Below are positions 12,045 through 23,829 of a stretch of DNA of 64,000 bases, piece by piece. The stretch's first letter is position 1, and every line of letters starts with the position of its first letter. Where the stretch lies: NCBI GenBank assembly GCA_007922225.1, contig ML679962.1, positions 32,905,563 through 32,969,562 of the forward strand, in the 5' to 3' direction. Below the pieces are notes generated by a model. The model searched no databases, was not told where the DNA came from, and saw only the letters and a list, made by a program, of their open reading frames with translations. Both the position numbers and the translations under genes were made by a program. Origin of the DNA: Emydura subglobosa (Eukaryota > Chordata > Testudines > Chelidae).

Positions 12045-13865
12045 ACTATTCAGAGTGAATAGGCTACAGAAATTCAGCTACTGTGCTTGCACACACGATA
12101 CAATTTCTCAGGATTTTTGGTGGCGGGCACCCTAAATCTTGGAAAAAAAGGATGAAGCCCACACTATTTACTTACAGTATGCACCAATAAAGTAAAATCT
12201 GCATTGGTGGGTAACATCAGACTTAGCACTGTAACAACAGGTTTGAGATGTAAGCCACAATCAGGGACTGGAGTTTATATCCTTTGGTTCTGACCTTAAA
12301 GTCCTTTCTCAGGCAAAACATGCATGGCCTTCAGTAGAAATAATCTGTTTCAGACTTGAAATGAAAGATATGAGGGCTGTAAAATAAATTCAGCATTTAC
12401 TAGGACACCTTCATTAACTCTTCAAACAGAACTCAGTACATCTCATTCACGGAGAAAGAAGTCCTGTTTTGCCCCAGAAAAGGGATAGTACATTCAGCAT
12501 TGCAAGGTTCATCATGCGGTACAACGGATGTCTCAGCCCTAACTTCGGGAAATATTTGATATTTCTGCCACCGTATTGGGCATGGTCATATGGGCTCAGA
12601 TTCTCTGATCCACCCAAATGACATTAAGTACAAGACTAGAAAGGATGGCAGAAAGGCTGTTTTTTTTTTCCAGGTCCCTAAATCCTGGGACTAGCCAGGC
12701 ATCTGTTTAGCTCCTGGTGCAAGTTAGACCAGACACAGGGTTGCTCTAGGCTAGGTTACCCTCAACTGCCCCACAAGGGATCATCCCAGCAACTGAGATT
12801 TGTTGGAGGACAGTAGTAACCTCACTTCTCTTTTCCTAGCCACGTGATGTGGCATAGTGTCACTAATAAACTGTCACTGCATCCCCGAAGGTTTCCTCTT
12901 GCAAAATCTTCTGACTGATTTGCACTGCTGGGGAAGTGCAAAACAACTGTTTCACAGAACTGAGTTGGGGCCTTGTTCTCTACAAATTGGCCTAAGAACC
13001 TCAAACTCAATTCATATAGGTCACATGAATGCCATCACATGGCAGATTTGTTGGCATTACTGATTGCCTTTTGACAAAGGAAAAGAAATCCTAGAAATGA
13101 TCACTTTTGTATTAGTTCCTGGCCATCAGTTTTCATAAACAATCGATTAGGAAAGAACTGCAAACTAACAGATTATTTTTCGCACTGAAAACAGAAAGAT
13201 GCTCTGGGTCTTGTGCTATTGCAGCTTCAAATTAACCAGAAATAGCAAATTAATTTCACTGTAAAGCACATTTTTTTCAAGAAACATGGCTGAGTTTTCT
13301 TGAATTGTCACATTTTCCCACGGAGAGATGTTAATTTAAAATTCTTTGGATGCTTGACAGATATCAATCTACATTAATGATATATTTCCTAGCAAGCTTA
13401 CTTAGTAAGGGGAAATAACATCCCTGTACAGGGATTTTTTTCTCCCTCACTACTATGTGAGTAGATTGCATTGTCAAGATGGTGCTGATTCTGGGAACTG
13501 ATTATAAAATCCTTACCTAAACTCCCATAAACTAATAATGCTTCACACTTAAGGACTGGTCCACCATTACTGAAGTCCATGAGAATCTTATCCTGGGAGC
13601 AGGCTTTGCACAGCAGCTTCCTTATCAGGACATAAAAGTGTGTTACAAAGGGGGGGAAGATTTGTTGCACACATTTTGCTTGTGTGTAAATATTTACCCA
13701 AGGTAATGTAATGACTCTGCAACAGATTTGGGAACAGACTCAGCTATCAGAAAACTGCTTTAACGCAGTGTTTAAATTTTTGTGATATTAGATGATTTTC
13801 TTAAAACCTCAGTTTCTGGAGTCATGTGATTATGAGAGAATTTCAACTTTCCATTAAAAAAAAAA
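12045..13865. other. No recognisable gene
   Basis: Only short frames. A degraded TGAAGTCCATGAGA near 13,570 may be a remnant of the palindrome core, but the partner arm is not visible. Confidence 0.35.
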
Positions 13866-13872
13866 GTGTTTG

Positions 13873-14012
13873 TAGCCCTCATGGATGTGGAGAATAGCTT
13901 GAAACTATAAATCTTAAAGGTTCAAATACCAGAAGGCAAATTAAAAGGACCTAAATATATTGGGGGTTTTAAATCATGATTTTTAAGCCAATCTTTTCAG
14001 GTTACAATGCTG
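13873..14012. repeat. Dispersed repeat, copy 2 of 2 (pair with 4.86 kb)
   Basis: Colinear with 4,858-5,035 in the same orientation; see that entry for the shared phrases. The copies differ by many substitutions and small gaps, which implies old insertions. Confidence 0.5.
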
Positions 14013-14399
14013 CTAACTAATTCTGTCTTAGGCTATCCAGACTGCAAGAGTAAAATAGCCAGACACAGGGGGACAGTGGTGGGGTGATATACCTTTTCAT
14101 ACATAAACAGGTAAAAAAAGTAGGTAATTTAATTGCATAGGTATATACATAACCTCAACGATTACAATATAACATCACTAACACAATATATTGTAGACAT
14201 AAATTGATAATTAACCCATTGTATTAATTAAAAACTGGACTGATCTTATTATCCTTATCTCGGAGTGACAGGTATGGGGATCTGGCATGCATAGCTGTCA
14301 TGGGCAGTGGGCAGGGCATGGTGGGGTACCCTGAACTCCTAGATGCCGTAGGGGCAGGTTCCCCCACAGTGGCTAGGAACTGAATTTTTACCTGAGGCC

Positions 14400-14507
14400 T
14401 GAATATCAGGACAAATGGGCGTCCTGATCATACATCAATCAGGACACAGGAGAAAGGATTAAATAGAAGGACAGTCCTGATTTTATCGGGACGAATAGTC
14501 ATCCTAT
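14400..14507. mobile_element. Degraded copy of the 9.9-kb MITE family
   Basis: Contains ATATCAGGAC, GACAGTCCTGATTTTATCGG and an end AGTCATCCTA. These match phrases of the 9,901-10,023 element (GACAGTCCTGATATTCAGGG, TGATTTTATAGGGACAG) and its TGGTCAC-type terminus. The left end is not clear. Decayed and not active. Confidence 0.5.
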
Positions 14508-15007
14508 TCTGGCCTCTATTTCAGTGGGAGCTTTTCCAGCATAAGGACTGCAAAACTTCGTCTTTAATATTCATTTTCCTGCCATTCTTTAGAGTCAGTT
14601 TTAAATCTGCCCTGCTGGAAAAAGCAAAAGGGTTCTGGAAAGAGAGAACTAAGATCAAAACATTCTGACTACATTTGTGAATATTTACATTGCAGCTACT
14701 GAACTGAGTCAAGTTGTATCTACCACTAAGGACCAATAATTTACTCAGTCTTAAAATCGTCAATTTCTAGAAAGGATCATTTATATTTATGTAAGATAAA
14801 TTCACGGTCATTCATAAGGAACTGGCATTTGATTTTGCAGCAGCATACTAGCGCATATTTCGTGATCTTGTTTTAGAATTAGCTGGTATTACCATAATCA
14901 GTAACATAACATACTGAAAGCTCTCCATGGAATACAAGCACTCTGTACACTGAATTTTCTATAGGTGAACTGTGGGAATTATCAACCCCGTGTGTTCTGA
15001 ATACAGG

Positions 15008-15112
15008 GCCAACTTTTTAGTTACACTTGTGTAAATCTGGACAACTTCAATGGTATCAATGGAGTTACTCTGAATTTACTACTGTAACTGAATGCAAGAT
15101 TTGGCCCATAAT
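15008..15112. repeat. Palindromic element remnant (TAAATCTGG arms)
   Basis: GTGTAAATCTGGACAACTTC, then ATGGTATCAATGGAGTTACT, then TGAATTTACTACTGTAACTG, followed by GATTTGGCCC. The arms TAAATCTGG.. and ..TGAATTTAC are a decayed inverted pair around a CAATGGAGTTAC centre. Same general class as the other palindromes listed. Confidence 0.45.
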
Positions 15113-15317
15113 CATTTTATTGTCTCCAAGTACACACCCAGTTATTCTTTACTGAAAATAGTAAGCTAGATTCTCTGGCCCGTTAAGGTTGATTTGGGCT
15201 GCTCCAGGGGCAAAACAAAACGTAAAGTCAGTTTAAGGGGCCCATGGAGGATTCCCTTTGCGCTGGTGTGTAGTCTACTGGTACATCACTGACATGGTGG
15301 CTCCTGGAACAGGGAGT

Positions 15318-15381
15318 GAAATCCTGGCTCCAAGGAAATCAATGACAAAACTCCCACTGACTATCATGGAGCCAGAATTTT
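15318..15381. repeat. Core palindrome with AAATCCTGGCTCC arms
   Basis: The left arm AAATCCTGGCTCC and the right arm (reverse complement AAATTCTGGCTCC) enclose AAATCAATGAC, spacer AAAACTCC, CACTGACTATCATGG. Total about 64 bases. This is one of the best-preserved members: outer arms 12 of 13 matched, with the shared AAAACTCC spacer at the centre. Confidence 0.65.
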
Positions 15382-15639
15382 ACCCAAGGGCTGGGTCTGA
15401 AGGAAGTGTGTATGACTGGGGCATCACTTTGTGCCCTGGTTGACGACAGCCTTCTGGTTCCATAGGCGGCAAGCTGTAATGTGTAGGAACCTTTCCGCTG
15501 CTCTACCTTTTGCCAGGGACCAGTCCAATGTATACCGTGTATATTCAATGCATGAGTTTTGTTTCCTAACATTCATTCCACACCTTGTCTACATTCCTCG
15601 CCTGCGCTCACACCGTCCGACTGTAACACTTCCATAGTT

Positions 15640-16540
15640 CATGTGAGATACTTTTAATGTGTTTAAATTGATGGCACTAAGCTATCTGGATACTACACAA
15701 CTGAAAAGCTATTTGCTGAGATAAGATTACCGTTCACATATGGGCTCGAGATAGCGTATAAGCTTTGCAACCACTGTTAATATTGGGAGTTATACTTTAC
15801 AAGACAGCTGTGGGATCCAAAAACACGTTTTAGGTGTCTGATTTCAGAAATGAGAGATGTCTTCCATTTTCTCCTACATATATTTGGTAGGCGAACATTT
15901 GACTTTGCTGTTTTCCTAGATTACAACAAAAGTAGCATTTGATATCTACTGGTGTGTTTCTTTAATTGAAAATGTTACAGTACCTCACCCTTTATAATAC
16001 TCCAACTCTTTGCATTATGGCAAACATCACACAGCTTGTTTTTCTTTGGGAAGAGGAGTCTAGCAACAAAATTATTCTCATTTCTTCAAGTGTGATGTAT
16101 GTCAACACTATAAAGGCTGACAATGAATGTAAAATAGGCTTGTTATTGTATTCTACAAGGGCCCTCAGCAGTTTAGCTAGTTTGAATTCCGATCTAAGCA
16201 AAAGAGTAAATTGCATTCTAAGTAACAGGAGCAAAGAGGAATGGAGATAAATTACTAGTGAATATCTCTACAGTCTTCTGATATTCTTGTCTCTTCACCA
16301 ACATGTCTAGTAATATTTTCCCATTCTGAATGGGAATCAGAAGCATTCTGGGTGAATTATTTTAGCATATGAGTACTCATAACACTGTACATTCTTCAGG
16401 TTGCTACTGCTGGATTGCAGCACCTATTCTTGCATTTCCAAAGTATCTCTCTTTCTAGGTCCGTGACATGCGATGCCTCCTCTGGAAGAATGTGTACTAA
16501 CTTTGAAGTTTCACTATGAAATCAAATTTTTAGAAAAAAA
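15640..16540. other. No recognisable gene
   Basis: A 94-codon plus frame and an 80-codon minus frame overlap near 15,966-16,250. Neither shows a known motif or credible exon boundaries. Confidence 0.35.
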
Positions 16541-16544
16541 AATC

Positions 16545-16690
16545 CTGAGGCAGCATTGTCCAGTGGATAGAGCATGGAGCTGAGAGAATGACAGCTGGGT
16601 TTAATACCTGGTTTTGTTACTGATGTGATATGTAGCCTTGAGGAAATCACTCCCATGCTTTGTGCCTCTGTTTAGATGGACTATATGGAC
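16545..16690 (+). mobile_element. MIR/CORE-SINE-like element
   Basis: Starts TGAGGCAGCATTGTCCAGTG, then GGATAGAGCATGGAGCTGAG (tRNA-like A-box zone), then GGGTTTAATACCTGG (a decayed B box), then CTTTGTGCCTCTGTTTAG. This order is the classic tRNA-derived MIR/CORE-SINE head and core. No open frame; transcription would have been by RNA polymerase III. Old and diverged. Confidence 0.75.
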
Positions 16691-17849
16691 CCAGAGTCAA
16701 AGGTATTAACAAGACCCACATAAGCCTGTCACTGTCCAACATTAACAGCATTAAACAAGATTTGAGATTTGGTAGACAGAGACCTCAGCCTGCTTAGTAT
16801 CATGGCAAACACACTGCTAAAAATCCTTTTTAGCATTTTATTAAAGATACAAAAAAGAAAGCAAAACAGTGAAAGCATTTGACATGTAAAGTATTAAATG
16901 AGGCTTTAATTGTAACAACATCCCTTGCTCCCTTCCCATTTAATTGCAGAAAGTTTTTAAAGGAATCCCTCCGCCCCTTGTCTGATGGTCTCTTAGTTGT
17001 CAAAGATATCATAACCGTCCTATTTGGGGAAAAGGAGAAGACATTAGTCAACATGGGCTGAGGCTGCTGCTCCTGCTGTTAAAGTCTGATCCTGTTTCTT
17101 CAAAGTCAAAACAAGATAGACAAAAAAAGGTGGAGAGAGAATAACAGCGAAGATAGAAAACTCGGTGTCTGTCTCTAGTGTTGACTTGCACTTGCAATTT
17201 CACTGCTTGAAAAGCACAGACCCAGCCCACAGCCTTTCAGCCGCTCTGAGACCTGGAAAACGCGCATCAGCATTAGGGCATTTACAGCATTGCTTTTAGC
17301 TGCCTCTTTCCGGTCACCGGCTCCAGCAGTGTTGTACTATATACAGTCTTGGCTGGCTAAGCCAGACTCTTAGACAAAAGGAAAAAGGAAAGGGCTAGGG
17401 AAAAGACGACACAAGGTACTAAAAGAAAAAGGTTACACTTAGGGAGAAGAAAGAAAGTCTCACCTCCCAGGTGGTGGTTGGTATTCATGCAGAGTAGGTA
17501 GAGGTGGTAATATCAGCTGGATCCCTCTCTCCAGTCCAGTCTGATCAGGACACCTTTAGGATCAGGACAAAAAAAGAGACTGGGGTCCCAGGAGATGATG
17601 GGCGTGGCAGCCATGATGATGTAGCTCACTCAGTATTTTTCTTGTTTACCAAACATGATCTTAACAAACTCCTTGAGTTGTGTCAGGAGGCTTTTTTTTT
17701 TGTTTGGGCTAAATCAGTCTGTCTCTTTTTTGCACTTTTTCCATCAACATTTATTGTTATAGGTTATTGTGACATTTTATGAACTTACACTCTTTACAGT
17801 TGGGCTCATGGTTGGGGTAAATGGGTAGTTCCATTTATAACACTTCTCC

Positions 17850-17911
17850 TCCAATTATTTGTCTATTTAGATTGGTAAGGCCTTTGGGGCAGGGAGTGCA
17901 TCTCACTCTCT
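17850..17911 (+). mobile_element. 3' tail of MIR-like SINE
   Basis: TTTAGATTGGTAAGGCC, GGGGCAGGGAGTGCATCTC. The same tail phrase occurs at about 27.53 kb (AGACTGTAAACTTTCCAGGG) and, reversed, at 61.4 kb. It runs into the C homopolymer. Confidence 0.55.
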
Positions 17912-17933
17912 CCCCCCCCCCCCCCCCCCCCCC
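17912..17933 (+). repeat. C homopolymer, 22 bases
   Basis: Twenty-two consecutive C residues preceded by CTCTCT and followed by ACCCACGCA. The exact length is likely to vary and may be inaccurate in the assembly. Confidence 0.95.
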
Positions 17934-17942
17934 ACCCACGCA

Positions 17943-18238
17943 CAGTGTTCCCCTACCTTTTTGGCTCGAGGGCCACAGCTAGCAATTTTATAACCCGGAA
18001 GGGCCACCCGTCTCTGCCAGCAGCCTGCCCATCTCCACCACCACCACTGCAGCCAGACAGAAGGATGATCTCTTGGCTGATCTCCTGTCCCCGCCTGCAG
18101 CAGGGAAACTGCACACATCCTGTATCTCCACCTGGGTCCCTGGGCAGTGGCTCCCTTCTGCAGCCAAGGGGACGGGAGATCAGGGCCGCTTTGAAAGGTC
18201 TCGTGGGCCACTTTTGGCCCACGGGTTGGGAACCACTG
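17943..18238. mobile_element. hAT-type non-autonomous element (CAGTG ends)
   Basis: The left end CAGTGTTCCCCTACC (from 17,943) is matched by the reverse complement of the right end, CAGTGGTTCCCAACC (from 18,238). CAGTGGTTCCCAACC-type termini are typical of hAT/Charlie-like elements. Length 296 bp. The interior is GC-rich, so spurious frames of 89-102 codons appear on both strands; none resembles a transposase. No 8-bp target duplication is recognisable in the flanks. Confidence 0.7.
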
Positions 18239-18244
18239 GTTTAA

Positions 18245-18900
18245 ACTAAGCTATTACATCTGACCTTGGAGATGTGACTTTTTGGGGGATTTAACAGGCT
18301 TTCAAGTTGTTAGAAATAACCAAACAGGGATTGGGGAGATGGAGCCCTTTATTGCCTGCTTGATCCACCTCAACGCCGTGAGTCAGCAATGAGGGGGTTA
18401 CTTTACAATTCTTTTATCCATACCAGTATGTAAGTGTATAAATTTCCAACAACTCCCCATAGACCCTTATTTGGTTACATTGACACCTATACAATGAATA
18501 TTAACAACTACATAATGAATATAATTATACCCGCCCCTGTTTGTTGTTGACAGGATTACCAAACGGAGGTCAGGCACATCACCTTAAAACTTATAAAGTT
18601 TACACTAACGTTCTTTGAAGTAAAGGCATGCCAGGGGAAGAAGGAAGATAATACTTTCTTCCCACCCAGGCCTTACTCAGGAGTGGTGACAGTGATTTTA
18701 TTAGCCTCGTTCCCAGCACAGATGGCCAGGAAGGGAGGAAAAGAAGAAATAAGAAACTCTGACTAGAATTCACACCAATTAACAGAAATAAGGTTTGCCC
18801 GTGCCTTGACCCCGTTCCCCGTAGCTTAGACCTGACCACTTATCCAGCTTTTAACTCTTTACTCTCCTACACAAATCTACTCACAAGGGATAAAATTTAT
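18245..18900. other. No recognisable gene
   Basis: Sequence between two related hAT-type elements; only short frames, no identifiable feature. Confidence 0.35.
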
Positions 18901-18904
18901 CTCA

Positions 18905-19257
18905 CTGCATAAGGCCCATTCAAGGCTCCTTGGAAGCCAGAGGCCACCAATTCAAATCCCTCCAGGGCCCCTGGCAGCAGTCTCCCCAGAAGACTCGAAT
19001 CGCATGTCACAGGATGCCCCTGCCTCGCTGGCACCTCCCAAAAACAACTCCCCTCCCTCTGGCTCCAGCAAGGACCCCAGCACCTAGGGACCCAGGCGGA
19101 GAACTTTGTCATGCTACCTGCTGTAGCTAAGGGTAGAGGAATGTTGATCTCCCATCCTGCAGCAAGGAGCCTTCAGCCAGCAGGAGGGGAGCAGCAGGCC
19201 ACTTTGAAAGATCCTGTGGGCCACTTTTGGCCCATGGGCCATGGGTTGGGAATCACT
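18905..19257. mobile_element. Second, partial copy of the 17.9-kb hAT-type element
   Basis: The right half matches: CACTTTGAAAGATCCTGTGG, GCCACTTTTGGCCCATGGGC and the end GGGTTGGGAATCACT (19,243-19,257), against the end of the 17,943-18,238 element. Same orientation as the first copy. The left terminus is not clear and the start is approximate. A short duplication (GGCCCATGGGCCATGGG) lies just inside the right end. Confidence 0.6.
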
Positions 19258-19259
19258 AT

Positions 19260-20070
19260 CCCAGCACAAGGAGTCCCTGATCTCAGCTGGCCTCTAGGTG
19301 CAAATGTAATACAGATTAATATGCACAAAACCAGCCTTCAAAAGAATGATGCCTATCCTGCAGTAAAGAATTCCCTTCAATGCTCAGTGAAAGGTTTATT
19401 GGCCCAAAAAGAGTGACAAATCTTGATTAGTTTAATTTCTATATTTGGACCTAAGCCTCAAGTTTTTTCCTGTCTTCAGGTTTTTTTTGGAAAGAGTTTG
19501 CACAGCTCTTGCTGACATTACTTTAAATAATTGAAGGTCTTTTTTGCTCACTGTTCTCCAGAAATCCTTAATAAAACAGAATATATATCTTGAACAACCC
19601 AAGCACCTGCCCACAGCAATAAAGCTTACACCCTCTTATGTAGCTGAGTACACTACACACTGCAATATTCTGTGGTGGTGATGGTGTAGAATATCTATCA
19701 ACTTGTGCTGAAATACGCTATCTAGATAGCAAATTCCTTCTCACACAGGTTCATTGTAGACAAATAGCACTCGTGTTGCTGCTGACAAATTCAGCTATAT
19801 ATTATGTTAAGAGAGCTGCATGTTAATAATTTTACAGTAATATCCTTCAATCTGAAAGCTTCTGTGATCTGCATTCTTTGTTTTCGATAACTTTAAAATA
19901 TGGCATGTGACGGTGGTAAGAATTATAAAAGGGTTTGTATTTAAGCAGCAATTTCAGTAGATTACCATTCCCAACTATACATATTTCACTAAAACTCTAT
20001 CCATCAAAACCCAGGCCAGTGCTAAAACATAAGAACATAGTAGTCTAACTCACAATGAAATCAATCGCAG
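19260..20070. other. No recognisable gene
   Basis: Short frames only; nothing else supported. Confidence 0.35.
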
Positions 20071-20075
20071 TTTAT

Positions 20076-20160
20076 GGCCCAGATCCTCAAAGGTATTTAG
20101 GCACGTAGTACCCATTGGTTTAATTGGAAATAGATACCGAAATATCTTTGAGAATATGGG
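20076..20160. repeat. Palindromic element (AGATCCTCAAAGGTATTTAG arms)
   Basis: GGCCCAGATCCTCAAAGG, TATTTAGGCAC, centre CCCATTGGTTTAATTGG, then GAAATATCTTTGAGAATATG. The outer arms are imperfect reverse complements (CTCAAAGGTATTT / GAAATATCTTTGAG). Subfamily relatives lie at 48.34 kb and 51.73 kb, each holding the ATTTCAATGG-type centre. Confidence 0.6.
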
Positions 20161-20403
20161 GCATTGGGCTTGAACAAGAAAGCCTACTGCAGTCAGTTGA
20201 AAGCCTCACGTTGGTTTCAGTGAGATTTGGATCAGGACCATAATGGAAAATGTTCAATGTCACATAAGGCCTATGGTACAGTCCATTATACCCGGGCCAC
20301 TTCAACCCAGCTGTGCAGATCTCTGTATCAGCCAGTGATCTGGAAATGCTAGGGGAAGATCACGTATTTTCCAAAAGTTCAGGATGAAGACATTCATTTT
20401 AAC

Positions 20404-20484
20404 ATGGCAGAAGCCTGTGGCCTCATGCCTTACATCACAGCTCTACAGACAGTAGTAAAACCAGAAGTGTTTCCACAAAATCAG
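20404..20484 (+). other. Weak candidate first coding exon, product unknown
   Basis: An ATG in good initiation context (AACATGG) opens 27 codons beginning MAEACGLMPYITALQTVV and ends in CAG followed by GTAGGTAAG, a strong splice donor in phase 0. The frame also reads past the donor for 40 further codons. I recognise no protein and there is no visible promoter. A 27-codon coincidence is easy by chance, so confidence is low. Confidence 0.12.
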
Positions 20485-20609
20485 GTAGGTAAGTTATGTC
20501 CTACTCCTTCTTTCCTGTGGGAGTGCTTCTTTTTTCAACAGACGGCAGTATATAACTCACTACAACTGCATGTCGCAGACTATCATTCAAATAGTAATAG
20601 ATTCTGAAG

Positions 20610-21690
20610 AGTGATTTTTCCCAACAAGATATACCGTGTGATATTTTTTCACATGTTAGCCCCAAGCAACCAGAAATCATAATTTCCAGATAAGTTCCAC
20701 GTTACTTCACTACTTTGCTGAGAGTTGGGTTTTGCTACCTACTTGGATGAGGGAGAAATACCAACATGTACTTAAGAGGCTGGTCTTTCTTCCCAATCAC
20801 AAATCCTTCAGCCCAGCACCCTGTGTCTTTGAATTAAGATGCACTGATATTTCCATTGGTGTGACTGGGGCAGTAAAAGAGATTGTTGCAAATCATTGTC
20901 CTTTGCTGAGGCCCCTTTTGAGGCACCAGTGTTAAAATGGAAACCTCAATATTTAATCACCTTTTGCACCACTGCCGTTCTTTTGTTTTGTAAAAGAAAC
21001 AGAAGTTTCAAGAATAATCAGACAAAGGAAACAAATAAACTTTCAATCAACAGTGAGCCCCAGCCACAAAAGCAGGAGTCGTGGAGTCCATCACAGAAAT
21101 GCAGACACCCTAACAGTAGCATAAGGGTCATGCTAGGCACTGAACTCCAAGCTCGTTTGGCCAAAAGGAAGTAGATCCCTACCCATCTTTCATTCTGCAG
21201 TATGGCAAGCAGTCAGTCATATCAGCGGGCTGAAGAAGGGTGTGCAGCTAATAAGCCATCCTGTCAGCAGTTCAAATCATGAGGTGAAAATTCAGTAATG
21301 CCCATATATAAGTAATGGGCCATTTTGTAGCAAATTTGCAAACCATAATATAACCCCCATGAAAACCACTAACTAACATTTTCTTTACCAATTACACCTA
21401 CATTAATTACCAGGGTTATAATCAATGAATGATCTGGAATTTGAAAACAACATGTTACTTACTACTGTGATTAACTGCTCACTGTGTAGTTTGTAATACC
21501 ATATTATGCCACATCAGAGTTCAAGCCAACTTCCAATTATAAATCTTCACCTATATTTTCCCTTTCCTCTCCACCCTCAAAATATCCTATCACCTGAAAA
21601 TTTTGCATGCCACATCTCATCCCTAATGTACACTAGAGAATCCTCAACAGGCTGAGTTAATGACTGCAGTGCTACCCTTCCATCTGCAGT
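20610..21690. other. No recognisable gene
   Basis: Short frames only; no transposon ends recognised. Confidence 0.35.
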
Positions 21691-21694
21691 TGTT

Positions 21695-22275
21695 TCTTTG
21701 TGCAATAGGGCAGGACTCCATAACACCCCCTTAGAGCCCAACTACTCACGTTGTTGGATCCCAGCCGTCAGTTGCCACTTCACACAAGAGTTTAATATAC
21801 TGGCGCTTAGCCCTCTGGCTACGGTACACCTGAATCCCACCCCTTCCAGGAAATTAGAGTCCAAAAATAAAGGAATGCTACCAACTCAAAAGCAGAGCTG
21901 TAGAAGCCTTCAGCAGGGCCCCACCCTTCCACTCAGGGCTTGTCTCCATGTAGTGAGTCCTTTTGGTTGGTCTCCCTGGACCCAGCTATCCCATCCATCA
22001 GGAAGCTTGTCAAGGCAGCAAGAGGTCTCCAGGCTGAAACCAGGCTTCCTTAACTGAGTGGGACAAACAGAGCTCTGCTGTCTTTCCTGGTCATCTCCAA
22101 ACTGAGCTCAGTCTCCTCCTTCTAACGCCCCGCTCCATAATTGATACATGCTGCAAGTGCAGTGGGGAGGGACCAACTGGGACCACTATCTCCCTCCTTG
22201 CCAGTACGGGGCCTGCATGCTAATACTCCCCTACACAATCCACTTGACCTGCACTGCCCACCCAAATGTTAACTA
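21695..22275. repeat. GC-rich block, possible LTR-like repeat
   Basis: A 119-codon plus frame (21,698-22,057) lies in a GC-rich block with phrases such as GAGCTCAGTCTCCTCCTTC and TGCAAGTGCAGTGGGGAGGG that look repeat-derived. I could not find matching termini or a second copy in the window. The frame resembles other LTR-derived chance frames and is not called as a gene. Confidence 0.3.
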
Positions 22276-22279
22276 TGCC

Positions 22280-23020
22280 CCCCAGCACTTAAAAATATGT
22301 ATACAGAGTTAAAAAATATTGAGAGATTGTAAAAACCATTTTTCAATTCAAGGATTCAATATCCAATGCCCTAACATGTCTGACAATACTACTCACTCCA
22401 GAAAATACCTCTGTACACTGCCACATACAATAAAGTTAATGCACACCTTCAATATGTATTTCACTAAACTTGAATTCTCTACACTCCATTTCTGCAACGC
22501 TATAATGGCAACACAATCAAACAGATCATTTCATTTCTATTCATAAAAATGATTCTTCTGCTTCATAAACACTGGAGAACACAGAATTTTGACACAACTG
22601 AATGAGTGCTGAAATGATATTGTTTTTCCTCTCGTCATTGCACACTTAATCATATATAAGTCAATGAATTTTCATTACATCGTAGAACAGAAGAATAAAG
22701 GTAAAGTTAGGTGGGCAGTTTAAGTCAGCTGGCCAGAGAGTGAATGATGAATAAGTAGATGGTAGAGGAAAACTGAGTCTCTTCATGGTGGGATTTTCAA
22801 AAGGGCTCCATGTTGGCCCATGTGTTGTCACTGAAGTCAGTGGGGCAGATCCTTAGCGGGAGTAAATGGTCTTCAGTGATCTGTCCCAGCAGGAACAGAA
22901 GGAAGCCAAAGCTGCGTGCTTTTCAAAATATTACCCGAGACATTTGTTGAGATTGTCTATGTTTTTTAAAAGTGGCATAGATTCCATTTTATTTTATTTT
23001 TAATGAAGAAAATGTAGGTG
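22280..23020. other. No gene; one palindrome remnant
   Basis: Near 22,790-22,885 the phrases GGGATTTTCAAAAGGGCTCC and CACTGAAGTCAGTGGGGCAG recall the palindrome core and its GATTTTCA-type arms, but the element is too decayed to bound. Otherwise only short frames. Confidence 0.35.
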
Positions 23021-23026
23021 GGTTTT

Positions 23027-23818
23027 GGCTGGACCCTCTACGCACTCACCTCGCATGAGTCTCCCTTCTCGACCAGCGCGAACCCGCACTCTCTCTGCTT
23101 GTAGTGCTCCAGTCAGTTGTTGCACTTGGTAGGCGGGGCTTCAGTAGCTCAGCCCTCTGACTGAGTCACACCGTTAAAATGCATGAACGAACCCCTTCTG
23201 GGGTAACAAGGGCTCAATAGGTCTCCTTGTGGGTACCTGTAGCCCTGTCTCTGGGCTCAGTTCTCAGCCCGTTCAGGGCTAGCTTTAAGTCTATGTCTGC
23301 CCTGATACAGAGCAGTGCCTCCAGGCTTTCTCCCTGGGGATTCTTTAAGTCCTGCCCTTCGCTTGCACCACCCAGCCAGTGGGGGACCCAGACCCACCCT
23401 GAACCAGGGACCCTATAGATAGCAGCCACCCTCTGATTTCTTTAACTGTGTTGCTACTGCTATTCCCTGAGCTATTTCCCATGCAGCTCCTTCCTCTTCA
23501 CTCCTACCTCTGGGCTGACATTCTTCCTCATGGCATGCCAATGTCACCAGAACCCACCTTCTGAGTCTCTCTTGAGTTCCATCAAGGAGCACCTCCCTTG
23601 CTTCTCTGGTCCCTGCCAGGAACTGATCTGCTCAGGTCCTGCAGCTCCTTTTAACGGCGCTTGCTGGGCACTGATTGGCTGCTTCCCCGTAGCCTCTCTA
23701 GGCAGCCCTGGAGGACACACCTTCACCGCTCTTTTTCCTGGGGTAGACTCTGATAGGACTGCAAGGCCTCCAGCAGGGGGCCTCAAAGGGCCTGGTAAAT
23801 CCAGCCAGAGACCCCACA
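23027..23818 (-). mobile_element. LTR (copy A) of a TGTGA...TCACA-type family, ends decayed
   Basis: Related to the better-bounded LTRs at 27,575-28,010 and 51,837-52,437. Shared phrases on the plus strand include CTGATCTGCTCAGGTCCTGC, CTCCTTTTAACGGCGCTTGC, CACTGATTGGCTGCTTCCCC and, upstream, CCCATGCAGCTCCTTCCTCT and TAGATAGCAGCCACC. Read on the minus strand it has a CCAAT box and a TTAAAAG TATA-like box, so the sense strand is minus. Both termini are diverged and the limits are approximate. It is CpG-richer than its surroundings. Frames of 96-116 codons within it are not coding. Whether the parent is an endogenous retrovirus or a Ty3-like element is unknown. Confidence 0.65.
23647..23678 (-). 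promoter_or_regulatory. LTR promoter boxes (copy A)
   Basis: On the minus strand CCAAT (complement of 23,674-23,678) lies about 20 bases upstream of a TATA-like TTAAAAGG (complement of 23,647-23,654). The same spacing occurs in the other two LTRs. Confidence 0.5.
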
Positions 23819-23829
23819 TGAAACAAATT

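Noticed and set aside
17912..17933. C run as a telomeric or G-quadruplex regulatory array
   Set aside because: It is a plain homopolymer without repeat-unit structure; quadruplex formation is possible but there is no regulatory context.
17903..18244. Overlapping 89-102 codon frames on both strands near 18 kb
   Set aside because: They fall in a GC-rich hAT-type non-autonomous element and its C run; open frames on both strands are a composition effect.
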